Made by a program: the position numbers and the translations under genes
In this document: piece after piece, positions 25,543-33,973 of the stretch
How positions within the stretch are numbered: the first letter of the stretch is position 1
How the letters are laid out: the number at the start of each line of letters is the position of its first letter
Source: Burkholderia sp. IMCC1007
GTDB taxonomy: Bacteria > Pseudomonadota > Gammaproteobacteria > Burkholderiales > Burkholderiaceae
Length of the DNA: 64,000 bases
Direction: 5' to 3'
Assembly (NCBI RefSeq): GCF_027257875.1
Contig: NZ_JAPVQY010000019.1
Span: forward strand, 53,998 to 117,997
Notes under the pieces: generated by a model
The model's database searches: none
What the model was told of the DNA's origin: nothing
What the model saw: only the letters and a program-made list of their open reading frames with translations

Positions 25543-26622
25543 ATGACTGATCTTTTTGAGAACCCAATGGGGCTGACGGGATTCGAGTTCGTCGAATTCG
25601 CGTCCCCTATTCCCGGCATCCTCGAAACCGTGTTGGAAAAACTCGGTTTCACGCTGGTTGCGCACCATCGTTCGAAAGACGTGTTGCTGTACCGACAAGG
25701 CGATATCAATTTCATCGTCAACCGTCAGCCACAAAGCCAGGCTGCGTACTTCGCTGCTGAGCACGGTCCGAGCGCCTGCGGGATGGCGTTCCGCGTCCGC
25801 GATGCCCACCGTGCCTACGATCGCGCCCTCGCAATGGGCGCCCAGCCCGTCGACATTCCGACTGGGCCGATGGAACTGCGGCTCCCCGCGATTCGCGGCA
25901 TCGGCGGCGCACCGATCTACCTGATCGACCGGTTCGAAGATGGCCAGTCCATCTACGACATTGACTTTTCGTTCATCGAAGGCGTTGACCGACATCCGGT
26001 CGGGCACGGTTTGACGCGCATCGATCATCTGACGCACAACGTCTACCGCGGCCGAATGGCGCACTGGGCCGGATTCTACGAGAAGCTCTTCAACTTCCGC
26101 GAGATTCGCTACTTCGATATACAGGGCGAGTACACGGGCCTCGCTTCGCGGGCGATGACAGCGCCTGACGGCAAAATTCGCATCCCGCTCAACGAGGAGT
26201 CGTCGCGCGGCAGCGGACAGATCGAGGAATTCTTGATGCAGTTCAACGGCGAAGGAATACAGCATATCGCCCTCTCTACGGATAACCTCGTGGACACGAT
26301 CGACCGGTTGCAGTTCGCCGGTGTGCCGTTGATGACCGCGCCCAACGATTTCTACTACGACGCGCTGGAAGCGCGATTGCCGGGGCATGGTCAGCCGGTC
26401 GACCAATTGAAGATGCGCGGCATTCTGCTGGACGGCAACACGGCAGATGAAAAGCCACGCTTGTTGCTGCAGATCTTTTCTCAAACGCTGCTGGGACCCG
26501 TGTTTTTCGAGTTCATTCAGCGACAAGGCGACGACGGTTTCGGCGAAGGCAACTTCAAGGCATTGTTCCAGTCACTCGAACGCGATCAAATCGCGCGGGG
26601 CACACTGCAAACCGGACATTGA
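25543..26622 (+). CDS. hpd: 4-hydroxyphenylpyruvate dioxygenase
   Basis: A 359-residue Fe(II) dioxygenase with the two-VOC-domain HPPD layout, very similar to the Pseudomonas enzyme from the start ([16 protein letters not shown]). The iron ligands are present at the expected spacing: H162 ([10 protein letters not shown]), H241 (GIQHIAL) and E323 (FFEFIQR). The C-terminal helix segment [14 protein letters not shown] is intact. It converts 4-hydroxyphenylpyruvate to homogentisate with loss of CO2. It starts 26 bases after etfA and closes the operon. No homogentisate dioxygenase lies in the window, so the rest of the pathway must be elsewhere. Confidence 0.95.
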   Translation: MTDLFENPMGLTGFEFVEFASPIPGILETVLEKLGFTLVAHHRSKDVLLYRQGDINFIVNRQPQSQAAYFAAEHGPSACGMAFRVRDAHRAYDRALAMGAQPVDIPTGPMELRLPAIRGIGGAPIYLIDRFEDGQSIYDIDFSFIEGVDRHPVGHGLTRIDHLTHNVYRGRMAHWAGFYEKLFNFREIRYFDIQGEYTGLASRAMTAPDGKIRIPLNEESSRGSGQIEEFLMQFNGEGIQHIALSTDNLVDTIDRLQFAGVPLMTAPNDFYYDALEARLPGHGQPVDQLKMRGILLDGNTADEKPRLLLQIFSQTLLGPVFFEFIQRQGDDGFGEGNFKALFQSLERDQIARGTLQTGH

Positions 26623-26758
26623 CGGCATGGAGCGCGGGCGGCGTCGAACGTTTGTGTCGGGCTGCCCGCCCGGCGATACGCGACCGCCACGGAGTAATCA
26701 AAAGAATCGGGCGCTTGAGGCAGCGAAGCCGTTAGCCCGTCATCCTGGAGACGCATCA

Positions 26759-27748
26759 ATGAATCTCATCAAAGCGCTGCTCGTCGCCGCGCTATGGATT
26801 GCCGCGCAGTGTGCACACGCGCGAAGCAGCTTCGACACGGCCGCCCACATCGAGGTCCACCAGATTTCCTCACTCACCCTCACCGACAGTCAGATACTGA
26901 CCGGCAATAAGAATGGAAAGGCCGTGACGGTAGCCGGCATCCTGCGTCTCGCGAAGCACACGGGAAGACAGCCGGTAGTAGTGCTGATTCATGGTTCGAG
27001 CGGAATGGGCGCGAACATCGAAATGTGGGAGCGCACGTTCAACGAGAACGGTATCGGGACGTTCGCCATCGATGGATTCACCGGCCGCGGGATCAGGTCC
27101 ACCAGCCAGGATCAGTCGCAGCTTGGTCGGCTGAACCTCATTCTCGATGCGTATCGGGCGTTGGACCTGCTTTCGCATGATTCCCGCGTCGATCCGGAGA
27201 AGATCATGCTGATGGGCTTTTCGAGAGGTGGACAGGCAACGCTCTACGCCGCCATGACGCGACTCAATCGCCTGTGGAATACGTCTGGTGTTCGCTTTCG
27301 CGCCTATCTGCCTTTCTATCCCGACTGCATGACCCGTTATCGCGACGACACCGACGTCAACGGGCCAATCCGCGAATTCCATGGGGCAGACGACGATTAC
27401 GACCCTGCGCCGGCGTGTGCCGCATACTTCGAGCGGCTGCAACAGGCCGGCAGAGACGCCACCATGACGGTGTTTCCGCACGCGTCGCATGCGTTCGACA
27501 TGCCGTACGCGATGCCCACTGTCGTCGTAAAGGGCGCGCAAACGGTACGGGCGTGCCGTATCGTCGAAAACGAAAGCGGCGAACTGATGAACGAGGCCAC
27601 CGGTGCGCCCTTTTCCTTTCACGACGATTGCGTTCAGACCGACCCTCACGTTGGTGGCAATGCACAAGCGCGCGATGCGGCAATCGCCGACGTGATGGCG
27701 TATCTCACGACAGTCCTGGGTAGCGGCAACGACGCACCGGGCGACTAG
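26759..27748 (+). CDS. Exported dienelactone-hydrolase-like alpha/beta hydrolase
   Basis: A 329-residue alpha/beta hydrolase with a signal peptide (MNLIKALLVAALWIAAQCAHA). The oxyanion region HGSSGMGANIEMW and the nucleophile elbow GFSRGG are clear. The nucleophile is Ser, where true dienelactone hydrolase has Cys, and the late His is in HASHAFDMPY. Two Cys pairs (PDCMTRY/ACAAYF and VRACRI/HDDCVQ) could form disulfides in the periplasm. ATG 26759 follows GGAGACGCATCA. It stands 136 bases after hpd on the same strand and may or may not be part of that operon. A copy of its C-terminal 18 codons occurs at 29983. Confidence 0.85.
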   Translation: MNLIKALLVAALWIAAQCAHARSSFDTAAHIEVHQISSLTLTDSQILTGNKNGKAVTVAGILRLAKHTGRQPVVVLIHGSSGMGANIEMWERTFNENGIGTFAIDGFTGRGIRSTSQDQSQLGRLNLILDAYRALDLLSHDSRVDPEKIMLMGFSRGGQATLYAAMTRLNRLWNTSGVRFRAYLPFYPDCMTRYRDDTDVNGPIREFHGADDDYDPAPACAAYFERLQQAGRDATMTVFPHASHAFDMPYAMPTVVVKGAQTVRACRIVENESGELMNEATGAPFSFHDDCVQTDPHVGGNAQARDAAIADVMAYLTTVLGSGNDAPGD

Positions 27749-27930
27749 CCCATCGTCACTCCAATCAGGTCCGCGGCGGCGTCAGTCGCGGCCGCCCGGC
27801 ATGCATACGGAGTTCATCAAGACTTCTTAAGTTTAGCCAGTTTGACTACGGTCTGTCGGGCAAACGAATTTGGCATTTTGGCAAACATTGAATTCGCAAC
27901 ACGCGGAAGACCGCCGGGCACTGAAGAATG

Positions 27931-28824
27931 TCAGCGCTGAATGCGCAGTCGGTCAACCAGCAAGCGGAACGCTGCAGAATTGTTCTTTCTGGTTGGGTAA
28001 TAGAGATGGTAGCCGGAAAAGGGTGAACACCAATCCTCCAGAAGACGGACGAGACGACCATCGCGAATCATCGGTGCAGCATGGTCTTCGACGAGGCAGG
28101 CAACACCCTGCCCGTCCACCGCAGCCGCCAGGATCATGTCCGGGTCATCGAAAGTTAAAGGTCCTTCAACGCGCACTTTCATTTCCTGTCGGCCTTTTTT
28201 GAATTGCCAGGCATAAAGCGCCCCTGAGCCGGGCAGGCGAAAATTGATGCAGGCGTGCTGGGCTAACTGATGGGGATGGGTAGGTATGCCGCGTTGGGCA
28301 ACGTAGCCGGGCGTGGCCACGATCGCCAGACGGAGAGCGGGTCCGATTTTTACGGCGACCATGTTTGGCGCCACAAGCTCCCCTAGTCTGATACCGGCGT
28401 CGAATCGATCGTCCGCGAGGTCGCGGAAAGCTGCGTCAATGTTCACCTCGACATGTATGTCCGGGTAGTCTCTGACGAACTCCTGCAGCACAGGCCATAA
28501 CACGCTAACCGCGGCATGCCGCGGAGTAGTGATGCGGAGAGTGCCCCGGGGGCTTTCCCGTAGAGAGCCGACAGTACCAAGTGTTAGGTCAATGGCTTCG
28601 AAAGCAGGCTTCAGTCCCTGCAAGAAGGTTTCGCCTGCCGGAGTCAACGCGACGCTCCGTGTCGTGCGCGTCAGAAGACGAACACCGAGCCGCGTTTCAA
28701 GCCGCCGCAAAGTGTGGCTTAGGGCGGATTGCGACGTCAGCAGGCGAGCTGCGGCGCGCGTGAAACTCCTTTCCTCTGCAACAGCGACGAAGGCATTCAG
28801 GTCGATTAGGTCATCTCGGTTCAT
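27931..28824 (-). CDS. LysR-family transcriptional regulator
   Basis: A 297-residue regulator, starting MNRDDLIDLNAFVAVAEERS. The HTH continues with LLTSQSALSHTLRRLETRLG, and the effector domain follows (TLRITTPRHAAVSVLWPVL). It belongs to the large group that regulates neighbouring oxidoreductases or hydrolases. It is divergent from the Tat-exported MBL-fold gene, with a 169-base AT-rich intergenic region that should contain both promoters, so that gene is the likely target. Base composition in this gene and its surroundings is visibly less GC-rich than elsewhere in the window. Confidence 0.9.
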   Translation of the reverse strand: MNRDDLIDLNAFVAVAEERSFTRAAARLLTSQSALSHTLRRLETRLGVRLLTRTTRSVALTPAGETFLQGLKPAFEAIDLTLGTVGSLRESPRGTLRITTPRHAAVSVLWPVLQEFVRDYPDIHVEVNIDAAFRDLADDRFDAGIRLGELVAPNMVAVKIGPALRLAIVATPGYVAQRGIPTHPHQLAQHACINFRLPGSGALYAWQFKKGRQEMKVRVEGPLTFDDPDMILAAAVDGQGVACLVEDHAAPMIRDGRLVRLLEDWCSPFSGYHLYYPTRKNNSAAFRLLVDRLRIQR

Positions 28825-28993
28825 ACGTTTTCCGCCCCAGTTTCATGATTTGCCAATATAACTGTTTTTCTTATTTATACCTGTAATTCAATGGTGTAAA
28901 CCAGCAAAATGATGGCGTTCAAGACGAGTAACAGATGACGAGCAATATTCCCCGCACATCGTCTTGTCTCCAACCACCACGGACGAAACAGCC

Positions 28994-29977
28994 ATGACAA
29001 ATCATTCGCGTCGAACTTTCCTCGCAGGAGCCGCAGCCGCCGCAGTCGCGACGCTGTCGCCGGGGAAATACGCAACGGCTCGCGAGGCTTCATCGCCGGC
29101 CATGACCGCACCCATACCCGGAGTGTTCCGGCGGACTGTCGGGAAGATCGAGATGCTTTCCGTCTCCGATGGCGCCAACAGCTTTTCCCGTCGAGAAAAC
29201 TTCGTTTCGAATGTTCCGCCAGCGGACGTCGTCCGCGCACTGCAGGCGGCTCGTTTGCCGACAGACACCATTACGCTAACGTTCACCCCCGTCGTCCTCA
29301 AAACTGACAGGCGCGTGGTCGTAATTGATACTGGACTCGGGGAAGCGGCCTTCAGACAGAGCAACGGCGTCGGCGGACAGTTCCATACCAACCTTGAAGC
29401 GGCCGGCTACGATGCGGCCGCCGTCGACCGGGTATTGATCACGCATTTCCATGCCGATCACATTGGTGGACTGGTGACAGCAGATGGCCGCGCGGCATTT
29501 CCGAATTCGGAAATCTGGGTACCGGCAGCCGAATACGCGTTTTGGCTGAACAACGCAAACATGGCGCGAGCGGAATCGGAAGCCACAATGGCAAATTTCC
29601 AGCGCGCACGCCGCATTTTCGGGATTCTCGGCGATTCCGTCAGAACATTCGAGCCGGACACAGAGGTTGCACCGGGCGTCACGTCCATGGCCACACACGG
29701 TCACACGCCGGGACATACGTCCTTCGTCGTCGAATCTGGCGCCGATAAGTTGGTCATTCAAGGCGACGTGACCACACATCCAGCGCTATTCATCCGCCAT
29801 CCGGACTGGCACGGAGCCACGGACATGGATCCTGAGATGGCACAGCAAGCACGAATCAAACTGTATGACCGGGCCGTAGCGGAAGGGATGCTCATTCAAG
29901 GATTCCACTTTCCATTTCCGGCTTTGGGCCACTTGGCGCGAGAACAGGACGGCTATCGATTGATTCCTATTGGCTAA
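28994..29977 (+). CDS. Tat-exported metallo-beta-lactamase-fold hydrolase
   Basis: A 327-residue MBL-fold enzyme. The N-terminus carries a twin-arginine signal (HSRRTFLAGAAAAAVATLS), so the folded protein is exported. The zinc motif THFHADHIGG lies near residue 158, followed by GHTPGH, a GDV metal-bridging segment and a late GFHFP. Family members are lactonases or aryl/alkyl hydrolases, and quorum-quenching lactonases share this pattern, but the substrate is not shown. It is divergent from a LysR gene. It is homologous to the broken gene at 13.4-14.3 kb. Confidence 0.85.
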   Translation: MTNHSRRTFLAGAAAAAVATLSPGKYATAREASSPAMTAPIPGVFRRTVGKIEMLSVSDGANSFSRRENFVSNVPPADVVRALQAARLPTDTITLTFTPVVLKTDRRVVVIDTGLGEAAFRQSNGVGGQFHTNLEAAGYDAAAVDRVLITHFHADHIGGLVTADGRAAFPNSEIWVPAAEYAFWLNNANMARAESEATMANFQRARRIFGILGDSVRTFEPDTEVAPGVTSMATHGHTPGHTSFVVESGADKLVIQGDVTTHPALFIRHPDWHGATDMDPEMAQQARIKLYDRAVAEGMLIQGFHFPFPALGHLAREQDGYRLIPIG

Positions 29978-29982
29978 GGAGC

Positions 29983-30069
29983 GCGCACGCGCGCGACGCA
30001 GCGGTCGCCGACGTGATGGCTTACTTGAGGACAGTGATGCGCAACGTCAGCGAGGTTCCAATCGAATAG
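29983..30069 (+). pseudogene. Duplicated C-terminal fragment of the dienelactone-hydrolase-like gene
   Basis: In frame from 29983 the sequence reads AHARDAAVADVMAYLRTV and ends at TAG 30067-30069. The hydrolase at 26.8 kb ends with AQARDAAIADVMAYLTTV, so 15 of 18 residues match. The fragment begins directly after the MBL gene stop (TAA 29975-29977) and has no upstream part. It is the tail of a second hydrolase gene replaced by the MBL gene, or the trace of a local duplication. Confidence 0.75.
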
Positions 30070-30103
30070 CGCCGCCATCGTTGCAGACACGACAGCCACG
30101 GCG

Positions 30104-30787
30104 TCAAGCGCCGCTGGTCTCGAGTGCATGGGGACTGGGTAGACGCCTGACGTTCCGCCCATCTGACCAGCGCCTGTAGTCGGCTGGCGTCATGCCGGTG
30201 AGTTGGCTGAAGGCACGCCGAAACGACGTTTCCTCACTGTAGCCGCATTGCAGTGCTACCTGCTTAATGCTTGCTCCAGGCCGCTCGAGCAACACACACG
30301 CCATTTCGATCCGCACGCGGGTAATGAAACCTTTGGGTGACTCGTTGGTCAAGCTCTTCAGCCGCCGATGCAGGGTCCGTTCGCTGAGACTCAGCGCGCT
30401 CGCCAGCACTTCAGCGGACAATCCGGGGCCAGCATGGCGAACGATCTGCTCTGCTTGCAGAAGCAGCGGGTCGGCGGCATTGACGAACCCACGGGGCGCA
30501 TAAACCAGTTGCGCCAGCGGCAAGCTGTCGGCCACGGAGATATCTGCGGCGAGACGGGCCACATCGGGCCCTGCCTCACGTCTGATCACGTGCAAGGCCA
30601 GATCTCCCGGCCGCTCACAAAACGATTGGACCGCCGGATCCGCTTCGATGAGCAGCCACAGTTCGGGGGCGCCGCGTTGGAACAGCGTCAATCGGCGATT
30701 GAGTTTGAGGCTGAAGGCGTCCAGCCGGGGTGCGCCGCGCGGGCGCGGCGTCGTAACCGGCCGCATCGCGTTCCGGGAATCGTCCAT
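30104..30787 (-). CDS. AraC-family HTH protein with an unusual N-terminal domain
   Basis: A 227-residue protein. The C-terminal half is a full AraC DNA-binding domain with two HTHs: LASALSLSERTLHRRLKSL and IKQVALQCGYSEETSFRRAF, ending TGMTPADYRRW. The N-terminal 110 residues are not a usual cupin sensor. They contain SLKLNRRLTLF and WLLIEADPAVQSFCERPG, which resembles the start of TnsA-type nuclease domains (a basic strand, then a helix with Glu, then D-P-x-V and E-x-P). Whether catalytic residues survive is not clear. ATG 30787 gives MDDSRNAMRP. It is divergent from the RidA gene by 235 bases. Confidence 0.75.
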   Translation of the reverse strand: MDDSRNAMRPVTTPRPRGAPRLDAFSLKLNRRLTLFQRGAPELWLLIEADPAVQSFCERPGDLALHVIRREAGPDVARLAADISVADSLPLAQLVYAPRGFVNAADPLLLQAEQIVRHAGPGLSAEVLASALSLSERTLHRRLKSLTNESPKGFITRVRIEMACVLLERPGASIKQVALQCGYSEETSFRRAFSQLTGMTPADYRRWSDGRNVRRLPSPHALETSGA

Positions 30788-31022
30788 AAAATCAGGGCCT
30801 TACGGTCGGGCTTCGAAGTCTACGACGCGAATTGACAAATTTAATGCGGACATATGCGAATTGACGACATTATTTTGGTGACAGTGTCAAGAAAGTCGTC
30901 AACTCAGGTGCCACATGCCTTGAACCGTCGGGATTCTGGAGTGACAGAATTAATTTGCTCTACGCGCGAGCAACGCTTCGCCGCGGCGGCCGGTCAATCC
31001 ATCTTTTGCGAAGGAGCATGTC

Positions 31023-31487
31023 ATGACGATCGAACAGAAGCTGGCCGAACTGGGCCTCACGCTACCCGAACCGCCGCAACCGCTCGGCAGCTATACGGCG
31101 GTCAGCGAAGCCGGCAATCTGCTGTTCATTTCCGGGCAACTGCCGCTCGTCGACGGCAAGATCGCCTATACGGGGCGTATCGGCGAGCAACTGAGCGTCG
31201 ATGACGGACGGCATGCCGCGCAGCTCGCGGCGCTGAACGTGCTTGCGCAGATCGGGAAGCACCTCGGCGGATTCGAGCGCCTGCATCACATCGTGCGCGT
31301 CGAGGGGCACGTGGCATCGGCCGACGGCTTCTACGCTCAGCCGGCCGTGATCGACGGCGCGTCCGATCTGTTTGCCGCAGTGCTGGGCGACAAGGCTGGA
31401 CATGCGCGCTCGGCTTTTTCGCAGCGGCAATTGCCGGCGGACGCGGCCGTGGTCCTGGTCGTGATCGCGCAAATCCGTCCGGCGTAA
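31023..31487 (+). CDS. RidA/YjgF-family protein
   Basis: A 154-residue protein of the RidA superfamily. Its length and the start LAELGLTLPEPPQPLGSY place it in the longer YoaB/Rid-like subgroup, not canonical RidA. Landmarks are LLFISGQLPLVDGKI, GRHAAQLAALNVLAQ and the C-terminal HARSAFSQRQLPADAAVVL; the Arg that binds the substrate carboxylate in RidA would be the one in HARSAF. Canonical RidA deaminates reactive enamines. GGAGCATGTC lies before the ATG. The 273 bases that follow hold the ohr control region. Confidence 0.9.
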   Translation: MTIEQKLAELGLTLPEPPQPLGSYTAVSEAGNLLFISGQLPLVDGKIAYTGRIGEQLSVDDGRHAAQLAALNVLAQIGKHLGGFERLHHIVRVEGHVASADGFYAQPAVIDGASDLFAAVLGDKAGHARSAFSQRQLPADAAVVLVVIAQIRPA

Positions 31488-31648
31488 CCGCATGCCGCCC
31501 GCCGGCCGCGGCATTGCTGCTGCCGGACGGCTTCCCCGCCCCCCCGCCGATTCCCCGTCGTCATTGTCTTTTCGATATAAGGTCTGCATCACGGGAAACC
31601 CTTGTCCCGCAAGGCTCGACGCAATCCAGATACATTGAAATACAAAAT

Positions 31649-31717
31649 ATCGTATGCGATTTAATCGAATGCGCTTGACGAGCTGCGTCGCCTCGACCAA
31701 ACTGCATCGCATGCGAT
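31649..31717. promoter_or_regulatory. Two OhrR-type operator sites upstream of ohr
   Basis: A near-palindrome ATCGTATGCGAT at 31649-31660 and a perfect palindrome ATCGCATGCGAT at 31706-31717 lie upstream of the ohr start. The identical 12-base palindrome occurs upstream of ohrR at 34478-34489. The surroundings are AT-rich (ACAAAATATCGTATGCG), consistent with promoter overlap. In other bacteria OhrR represses ohr by binding such inverted repeats and is released when its Cys is oxidised by organic peroxides. Confidence 0.75.
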
Positions 31718-31760
31718 CGAATCGCATCTGAGAAAAACTTCCAACCTGACGGAGTGAATG

Positions 31761-32180
31761 ATGAGCAAGATCGAAAAAGTGCTGTACACGGGCAAGACGC
31801 ATACGACTTCCGGCGGTCGCGACGGCGCGGCGCGTAGTTCCGACGGCCGCCTCGACATCCAGTTGTCGTCGCCGGGCAGCGCGGGCACCGGCACCAATCC
31901 GGAACAGCTGTTCGCGGCCGGCTGGTCGGCCTGCTTCATCGGCGCGATGCAGCTTGCGGCGCGTGCGGCGAAGGTGACGCTGCCGGCCGATCTGGCGGTC
32001 GATGCCGAAGTGGACCTCGGCATGGGTGGTAACGCGTACTTCCTGCAAGCGCGGCTGAACGTGAGCGCGCCGGGGCTCGACCGTGACGTGGTCCAGCACA
32101 TCGTCGATACCGCGCATCAGACCTGCCCGTATTCGAAGGCGACGCGCGGCAACATCGACGTCGAAATCCGCATCGTCTGA
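31761..32180 (+). CDS. ohr: Organic hydroperoxide resistance protein Ohr
   Basis: A 139-residue thiol peroxidase starting MSKIEKVLYTGKTHTTSGG. The reactive cysteines are C58 (GWSACFIGAM) and C122 (QTCPYSKATR), and TGTNPEQLFAAGWSACF is the family signature. It reduces organic and lipid hydroperoxides with electrons from lipoylated proteins. GGAG at 31751 is better spaced for ATG 31761 than for the ATG at 31758. The upstream operators shared with ohrR show its control. It is followed at 67 bases by two DUF4148 genes that may be read through from the same promoter. Confidence 0.95.
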   Translation: MSKIEKVLYTGKTHTTSGGRDGAARSSDGRLDIQLSSPGSAGTGTNPEQLFAAGWSACFIGAMQLAARAAKVTLPADLAVDAEVDLGMGGNAYFLQARLNVSAPGLDRDVVQHIVDTAHQTCPYSKATRGNIDVEIRIV

Positions 32181-32246
32181 ACGCTGCGCGGGGCGGCCCG
32201 ACGCCGCCCTCGCGAATGTCCTTTCCCATTCTTGTCGAGATCAATG

Positions 32247-32573
32247 ATGAAAACCCAACTGATCGCTGCCGTTCTCGTTGCCGTGTCCGCTGCCGTTGCC
32301 GCGCCGGCCTTTGCCAACGAAGCCGTCGTGACGCGTGCGCAAGTGCGCGCCGAACTCGTCCAGCTCGAGCAAGCCGGCTATGTGCCGGGCCGCGCGAACG
32401 ATCCGCACTATCCGAACGATCTGCAGGCCGCGCTCGCACGTATTTCTGCAAACGACACCGTGACGGCCGCTGCCGCGACGTCCGGTTACGGCAGCGACGC
32501 CGCAGCCGCGACCCAGTCGGGCAGCCGGCCCACGACGCGCATCGCCGATCGCTCGATCTACTTCGGTCACTGA
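32247..32573 (+). CDS. DUF4148 secreted small protein, copy 1
   Basis: A 108-residue exported protein. The signal peptide (MKTQLIAAVLVAVSAAVAAP, cut after AFA) is followed by a short mature domain with VTRAQVRAELVQLEQAGYVP near residue 29, the core of the Burkholderiales DUF4148 family. The ending is RIADRSIYFGH. Function is unknown. The second ATG (32247) is preferred to 32244 because the paralogue also begins MKTQLIAA. The gene lies between ohr and its paralogue, so it may be induced with ohr. Confidence 0.85.
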   Translation: MKTQLIAAVLVAVSAAVAAPAFANEAVVTRAQVRAELVQLEQAGYVPGRANDPHYPNDLQAALARISANDTVTAAAATSGYGSDAAAATQSGSRPTTRIADRSIYFGH

Positions 32574-32649
32574 ACCCAGGCGCGATCGGCGCCGGATGCC
32601 GGCGTGCGGCGCGCAACGCCCGAATTCCTTCTTTTCCGTCGAGGTACAT

Positions 32650-32976
32650 ATGAAGACCCAACTGATTGCAGCCCTGCTCGTCGCCGTGTCGGCTTCCGTT
32701 GCCGTGCCGGCGTTCGCCGCCGAGAGCACCGTCACGCGTGCGCAGGTGCGCGCGGAGCTGGCCGCGCTCCAGAAGGCCGGCTATCTGCCGAATCGCCCGA
32801 ACGACCCGAACTATCCGGACAACCTGCAGGCCGCGCTGAAACGGGTGCGTGACACCGATGCGACGGCGGCCGACCCGCAGGCATCCGGTTACGGCGGCAA
32901 CGGCGACAGCGCAACGCAATCCGGCAGTCGCGGCACGATCCGCATGGCCGAGCGCTCGATCTACTTCGGACACTGA
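32650..32976 (+). CDS. DUF4148 secreted small protein, copy 2
   Basis: A 108-residue paralogue of the preceding gene with the same length. It has the signal MKTQLIAALLVAVSASVAVP, the core VTRAQVRAELAALQKAGYLP and the same SIYFGH ending. The two copies differ mainly in the Ala/Gly-rich middle. GTCGAGGTACAT precedes the ATG. A hairpin terminator begins 36 bases after the stop, so the ohr-DUF4148-DUF4148 unit appears to end here. Confidence 0.85.
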   Translation: MKTQLIAALLVAVSASVAVPAFAAESTVTRAQVRAELAALQKAGYLPNRPNDPNYPDNLQAALKRVRDTDATAADPQASGYGGNGDSATQSGSRGTIRMAERSIYFGH

Positions 32977-33012
32977 GCGTCGCGCCGCAACCGGCGGCAA
33001 CGTACAGTAAAT

Positions 33013-33045
33013 AAAGCGCATGCGATGTAATCGCATACGCTTTTT
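33013..33045 (+). terminator. Terminator hairpin containing the OhrR-operator motif
   Basis: A 14-base stem (33013-33026 with 33030-33043, one mismatch) with a three-base loop GTA, then a T run to 33045. This is a good factor-independent terminator for the ohr/DUF4148 unit. The arms contain GCATGCGAT and ATCGCAT, the same words as the OhrR operators at 31.65-31.72 and 34.48 kb. The stem may therefore have arisen from, or still act as, an OhrR site. Confidence 0.8.
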
Positions 33046-33118
33046 CGTTGGTGCGCTGCCGGCGCAGGCGATCGCGCCTATGCTGTGCGACGGACAGCCT
33101 TCACTCGAGGAACCGGCG

Positions 33119-33862
33119 ATGCTGGAAGCAACGACAGGACACGCGGCAGACACGCCGCACCCGCTCGACAACGTGGTATGGAATGCACTCGCCGGCGAGC
33201 AGCGCCGTTTCGCGCTCGGCGACGATCGCGCCTTGCGGTTCCCTCCGACGGTCGCGCCGTTTGCCGGCATGGCCGACCGCAGCGCGGGCGCGTTCGACGC
33301 ATTGCGTGGCCTGATCGACGCGCACGGGCCTGCTGCGCTGGTCACGCCGGACGAAATCCCGACGCCGGCCGGCTTTTCCGTGGTCTGGCGCGCGGTGCTG
33401 CATCAGATGGTCTGGCAAGGAACGCTCGATGACGTGGATCCTTTCGAGCACGTGTCGCTGACCGAAGCCGACGTGCCGGAAATGCTCGAACTGATCGCGG
33501 CGACGGAACCGGGCCCGTTCGGCCCGCGCACCATTGAATTCGGCGGCTATATCGGTGTCCGCAGGCAGGGGCGGCTCGTCGCGATGAGCGGCCACCGGCT
33601 GAGGGCCGGCGGCCATGTGGAGATCAGCGCCGTGTGCGTGGATCCGGCGTTTCGCGGCCAAGGGTTCGCGGCGGGACTGATTCGGTCGTTGATCGCAAGC
33701 CTGCGCGCACGCGGGGAAACGCCGTTTCTGCACGTGCTGTCGTCGAATCGCGTCGCGATCGACCGCTATCGGGCACTTGGCTTCGTAACGCGCCGCGACA
33801 TGAACTTGCTGGTGCTGGGAAGCGCGGCAACGGGAGCGGGCGAGCCGGAGAACCAGCCGTAA
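33119..33862 (+). CDS. GNAT-family acetyltransferase
   Basis: A 247-residue protein. The C-terminal part (residues 140-235) is a GNAT domain with the acetyl-CoA-binding pattern EISAVCVDPAFRGQGFAAGL and the late SSNRVAIDRYRALGF. The N-terminal 110 residues resemble the first half of FR47-type GNAT proteins (LDNVVWNALAGEQRRFALGD) and lack the acetyl-CoA motif. The acceptor is unknown. ATG 33119 with GAGGAACCGGCG before it was chosen over starts that run into the terminator hairpin. It lies between ohr and ohrR but behind a terminator. Confidence 0.85.
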   Translation: MLEATTGHAADTPHPLDNVVWNALAGEQRRFALGDDRALRFPPTVAPFAGMADRSAGAFDALRGLIDAHGPAALVTPDEIPTPAGFSVVWRAVLHQMVWQGTLDDVDPFEHVSLTEADVPEMLELIAATEPGPFGPRTIEFGGYIGVRRQGRLVAMSGHRLRAGGHVEISAVCVDPAFRGQGFAAGLIRSLIASLRARGETPFLHVLSSNRVAIDRYRALGFVTRRDMNLLVLGSAATGAGEPENQP

Positions 33863-33973
33863 CCGATGACGCCTGTCGACTCTGACGGCCTGACACGCAA
33901 GGAAAGTCGCGAAGATGACGGTGGCCAGCGCAAGCTGCTGCGCCGGCCGGGTATCGAATCTGCGTCGGTTCGC

